6,881 nucleotides of DNA from Rickettsiaceae bacterium (GTDB lineage: Bacteria; Pseudomonadota; Alphaproteobacteria; Rickettsiales; Rickettsiaceae). Shown piece after piece: positions 5,736-6,881 of the stretch. The notes beneath the pieces are model-generated. The model was not told where the DNA came from. It was given only the letters and a program-made list of their open reading frames with translations, and made no database searches. The stretch's first letter is position 1; each line of letters starts with the position of its first letter. Location: NCBI GenBank assembly GCA_021741285.1, contig JAIOYD010000082.1:1-6881 (forward strand), in the 5' to 3' direction. Made by a program: the position numbers and the translations under genes.

Positions 5736-5763
5736 TTTTCAGGGAATTTTGGTTTATTATATT
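5736..5763 (+). promoter_or_regulatory. Weak candidate promoter of the ABC-F gene
   Basis: TTTTCA (5736-5741) and TATATT (5758-5763) are 16 bp apart, matching the -35 and -10 consensus at 4/6 and 5/6. Transcription would begin near 5770, about 38 nt before the ATG at 5808. It is the best pair seen in the last 100 bases before the gene, but AT-rich DNA makes such matches frequent. Confidence 0.25.
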
Positions 5764-5807
5764 CCCGGAAGCTTGTGAAAAACAATTTTTATACCAAATA
5801 ACTAAAA

Positions 5808-6881
5808 ATGGTACCAATTTTTTATATTAAAGAAGGCAATCTGAGTTTTGCTGATAAAAAGATCCTATTAGATCTTGAGCTTTACGTTACACGTGGCGAT
5901 CGGATTTGTTTAGTCGGCCGAAATGGTTGTGGTAAGTCAAGCTTGATGAAAATTATTGACGGTGAATATGAGCTTGATACTGGTGAGCTATTTGAAGATC
6001 CGGCGATTAAAATCGGTTACTTAAAACAAGATATGAAATTGCTACCCAAAGGTAAGATTTATGATTTTGTATTATCATCGTTTAAAGATAGCTATGATAA
6101 TAATAAATACCAAGCCGATATTATTCTAAAACAACTTGAAGTTGATGGTAACGCTGCATTAGAAAGTTGTTCTGGTGGACAAATTAGAAGAGTCTGTCTA
6201 GCTAAAGCTCTTATCAATAGTCCTGATATTCTATTACTAGATGAGCCGACGAATCATCTTGATATCTTAGCAATCGAGTGGCTAGAAGATTATCTGAAGA
6301 ACTATAATGGGGCTGTAATTTGTATAAGCCACGATCGCACATTTCAGGAGAATATAAGTAATAAAATCTGGTGGATTGACCGTGGTATATTGCGCAAATC
6401 TTCTAGAGGATTTAAGTACTACGACGAATGGCGAGAGGAAATTATTGATAGTGAGGAAGCCGCTCTGCGAAAGATGAATAGAAAGCTTGAAGTAGAGAAG
6501 GGGTGGCTTAATGCTGGTGTTACTGGCAGAAGAAAGCGAAATCAAAAAAGATTAGCTAATTTGCACCGCCTAAGAGAATCGTACAAAGCTCATCAATCTC
6601 ATTTGCAAAGCGCGAAAGCTAAGTTACAGATCGAGCTGGCTGAGCAAATGCAAAAAACTAAATTTATTATTGAAGCTGAGAATATTTCTTACAATTTTCC
6701 TGGTAAAAAACTGTTTGATAACTTTACTTTTAAAGTAAAAAAAGGTGAAAAAATAGGCGTAATTGGTCCAAATGGTATTGGTAAATCGACGTTTATTAAA
6801 ATACTTATCAAGGATATAGAGCCAGAAGCTGGCAAAGTTAAGCATGGCACTAATCTTGAAATTACTTATTTTGATCAATAT
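5808..6881 (+). CDS. uup: ABC-F family ATPase, Uup-type (3' end cut by window)
   Basis: ABC-F proteins are soluble twin-ATPase proteins without membrane segments that act on the ribosome; Uup is also linked to DNA transactions such as replication-fork and transposon excision phenotypes. The 358 residues in the window are open to the last base. ABC1 has Walker A GRNGCGKSS (37-45), Q-loop Q74, signature SGGQIRR (122-128), Walker B DILLLDEPTNHLD (140-152) and H-loop H175 (SHDR). The inter-domain linker has the Uup-type motif GVTGRRKRNQKRL (237-249). ABC2 begins near 286 with Walker A GPNGIGKST (320-328) and Q357. The rest of ABC2 and the C-terminal domain, coiled-coil in Uup, are outside. The ABC1/linker wording (AIEWLE, WIDRG, DEWREE) is like alphaproteobacterial Uup, which is why I prefer Uup to EttA or other ABC-F types. 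An in-frame stop at 5799-5801 makes the ATG at 5808 the first possible ATG. No Shine-Dalgarno sequence is evident. It is divergent from nrdAB. Confidence 0.93.
   Translation, partial: MVPIFYIKEGNLSFADKKILLDLELYVTRGDRICLVGRNGCGKSSLMKIIDGEYELDTGELFEDPAIKIGYLKQDMKLLPKGKIYDFVLSSFKDSYDNNKYQADIILKQLEVDGNAALESCSGGQIRRVCLAKALINSPDILLLDEPTNHLDILAIEWLEDYLKNYNGAVICISHDRTFQENISNKIWWIDRGILRKSSRGFKYYDEWREEIIDSEEAALRKMNRKLEVEKGWLNAGVTGRRKRNQKRLANLHRLRESYKAHQSHLQSAKAKLQIELAEQMQKTKFIIEAENISYNFPGKKLFDNFTFKVKKGEKIGVIGPNGIGKSTFIKILIKDIEPEAGKVKHGTNLEITYFDQY

Larger units (their letters stand above)
5384..5807. other. Non-coding or decayed spacer between nrdA and the ABC-F gene
   Basis: I see no convincing gene here. 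A minus-strand open frame (5371-5682) would encode 103 residues, but it runs through the 17-bp tandem repeat, has no domain, lacks a Shine-Dalgarno sequence and overlaps the NrdR-like box at its end. The plus strand is also open over 5541-5708 without a usable start, as is common in repeat DNA. The middle (about 5540-5690) is GC-richer and carries the tandem repeats. A small inverted repeat GACTT/AAGTC lies at 5672-5688. AAGGGAGG at 5713-5720 looks like a ribosome-binding site with no start codon after it. No tRNA features were found. Confidence 0.6.

Noticed and set aside
5384..5807. A structured RNA gene (tRNA, 4.5S RNA, RNase P RNA or tmRNA) in the long spacer
   Set aside because: I looked for the tRNA T-loop pattern and the conserved cores of the other RNAs and found none. 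A covariance-model search would be needed to exclude a divergent RNA.
6282..6878. Two minus-strand open frames opposite the ABC-F gene
   Set aside because: The plus strand encodes clear ABC-F motifs throughout; the antisense frames are AT-rich artefacts.

Overview
The window is AT-rich and its conserved proteins look alphaproteobacterial. NadA, the ABC1/linker part of the Uup-like ABC-F protein, and the short NrdA without an ATP-cone all read like alphaproteobacterial family members, and NrdA/NrdB resemble those of Rickettsiales. I infer a Rickettsiales-like, probably host-associated alphaproteobacterium. The base composition, weak Shine-Dalgarno sequences, long AT-rich spacers and insertion-sequence debris fit this, but no rRNA or other decisive taxonomic marker is present.

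Layout: positions 1-128 (+) are the C-terminal end of an IS630-family transposase. Positions 129-346 are a spacer between convergent genes, with a long imperfect hairpin and AT-rich palindromes that may terminate transcription. Positions 347-5249 are a run of five minus-strand genes. In transcription order these are nrdA (ribonucleotide reductase large subunit), nrdB (small subunit, 24 bp after nrdA), two small paralogous proteins of unknown function, and nadA (quinolinate synthase). Positions 5250-5807 are a 558 bp divergent intergenic region. Its nrdA-proximal part has a candidate promoter and a NrdR-box-like palindrome with a weaker partner 31 bp away. Its distal part has a short GC-richer tandem repeat in what looks like decayed or repeat DNA. 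Positions 5808-6881 (+) are the first 358 codons of an ABC-F ATPase of the Uup type, cut by the window edge.

Function: nrdA and nrdB form a two-gene operon for a class I ribonucleotide reductase that makes dNTPs from NDPs. NadA makes quinolinate for de novo NAD synthesis; its partner NadB and downstream NadC are not here. The two small proteins cannot be assigned a function. They share a core of about 65 residues with only about one third identity, yet the 50 bp upstream of each gene are 44/50 identical. That contrast is the most unusual signal in the window.

No CRISPR array, tRNA, rRNA or recognisable defence system was seen.
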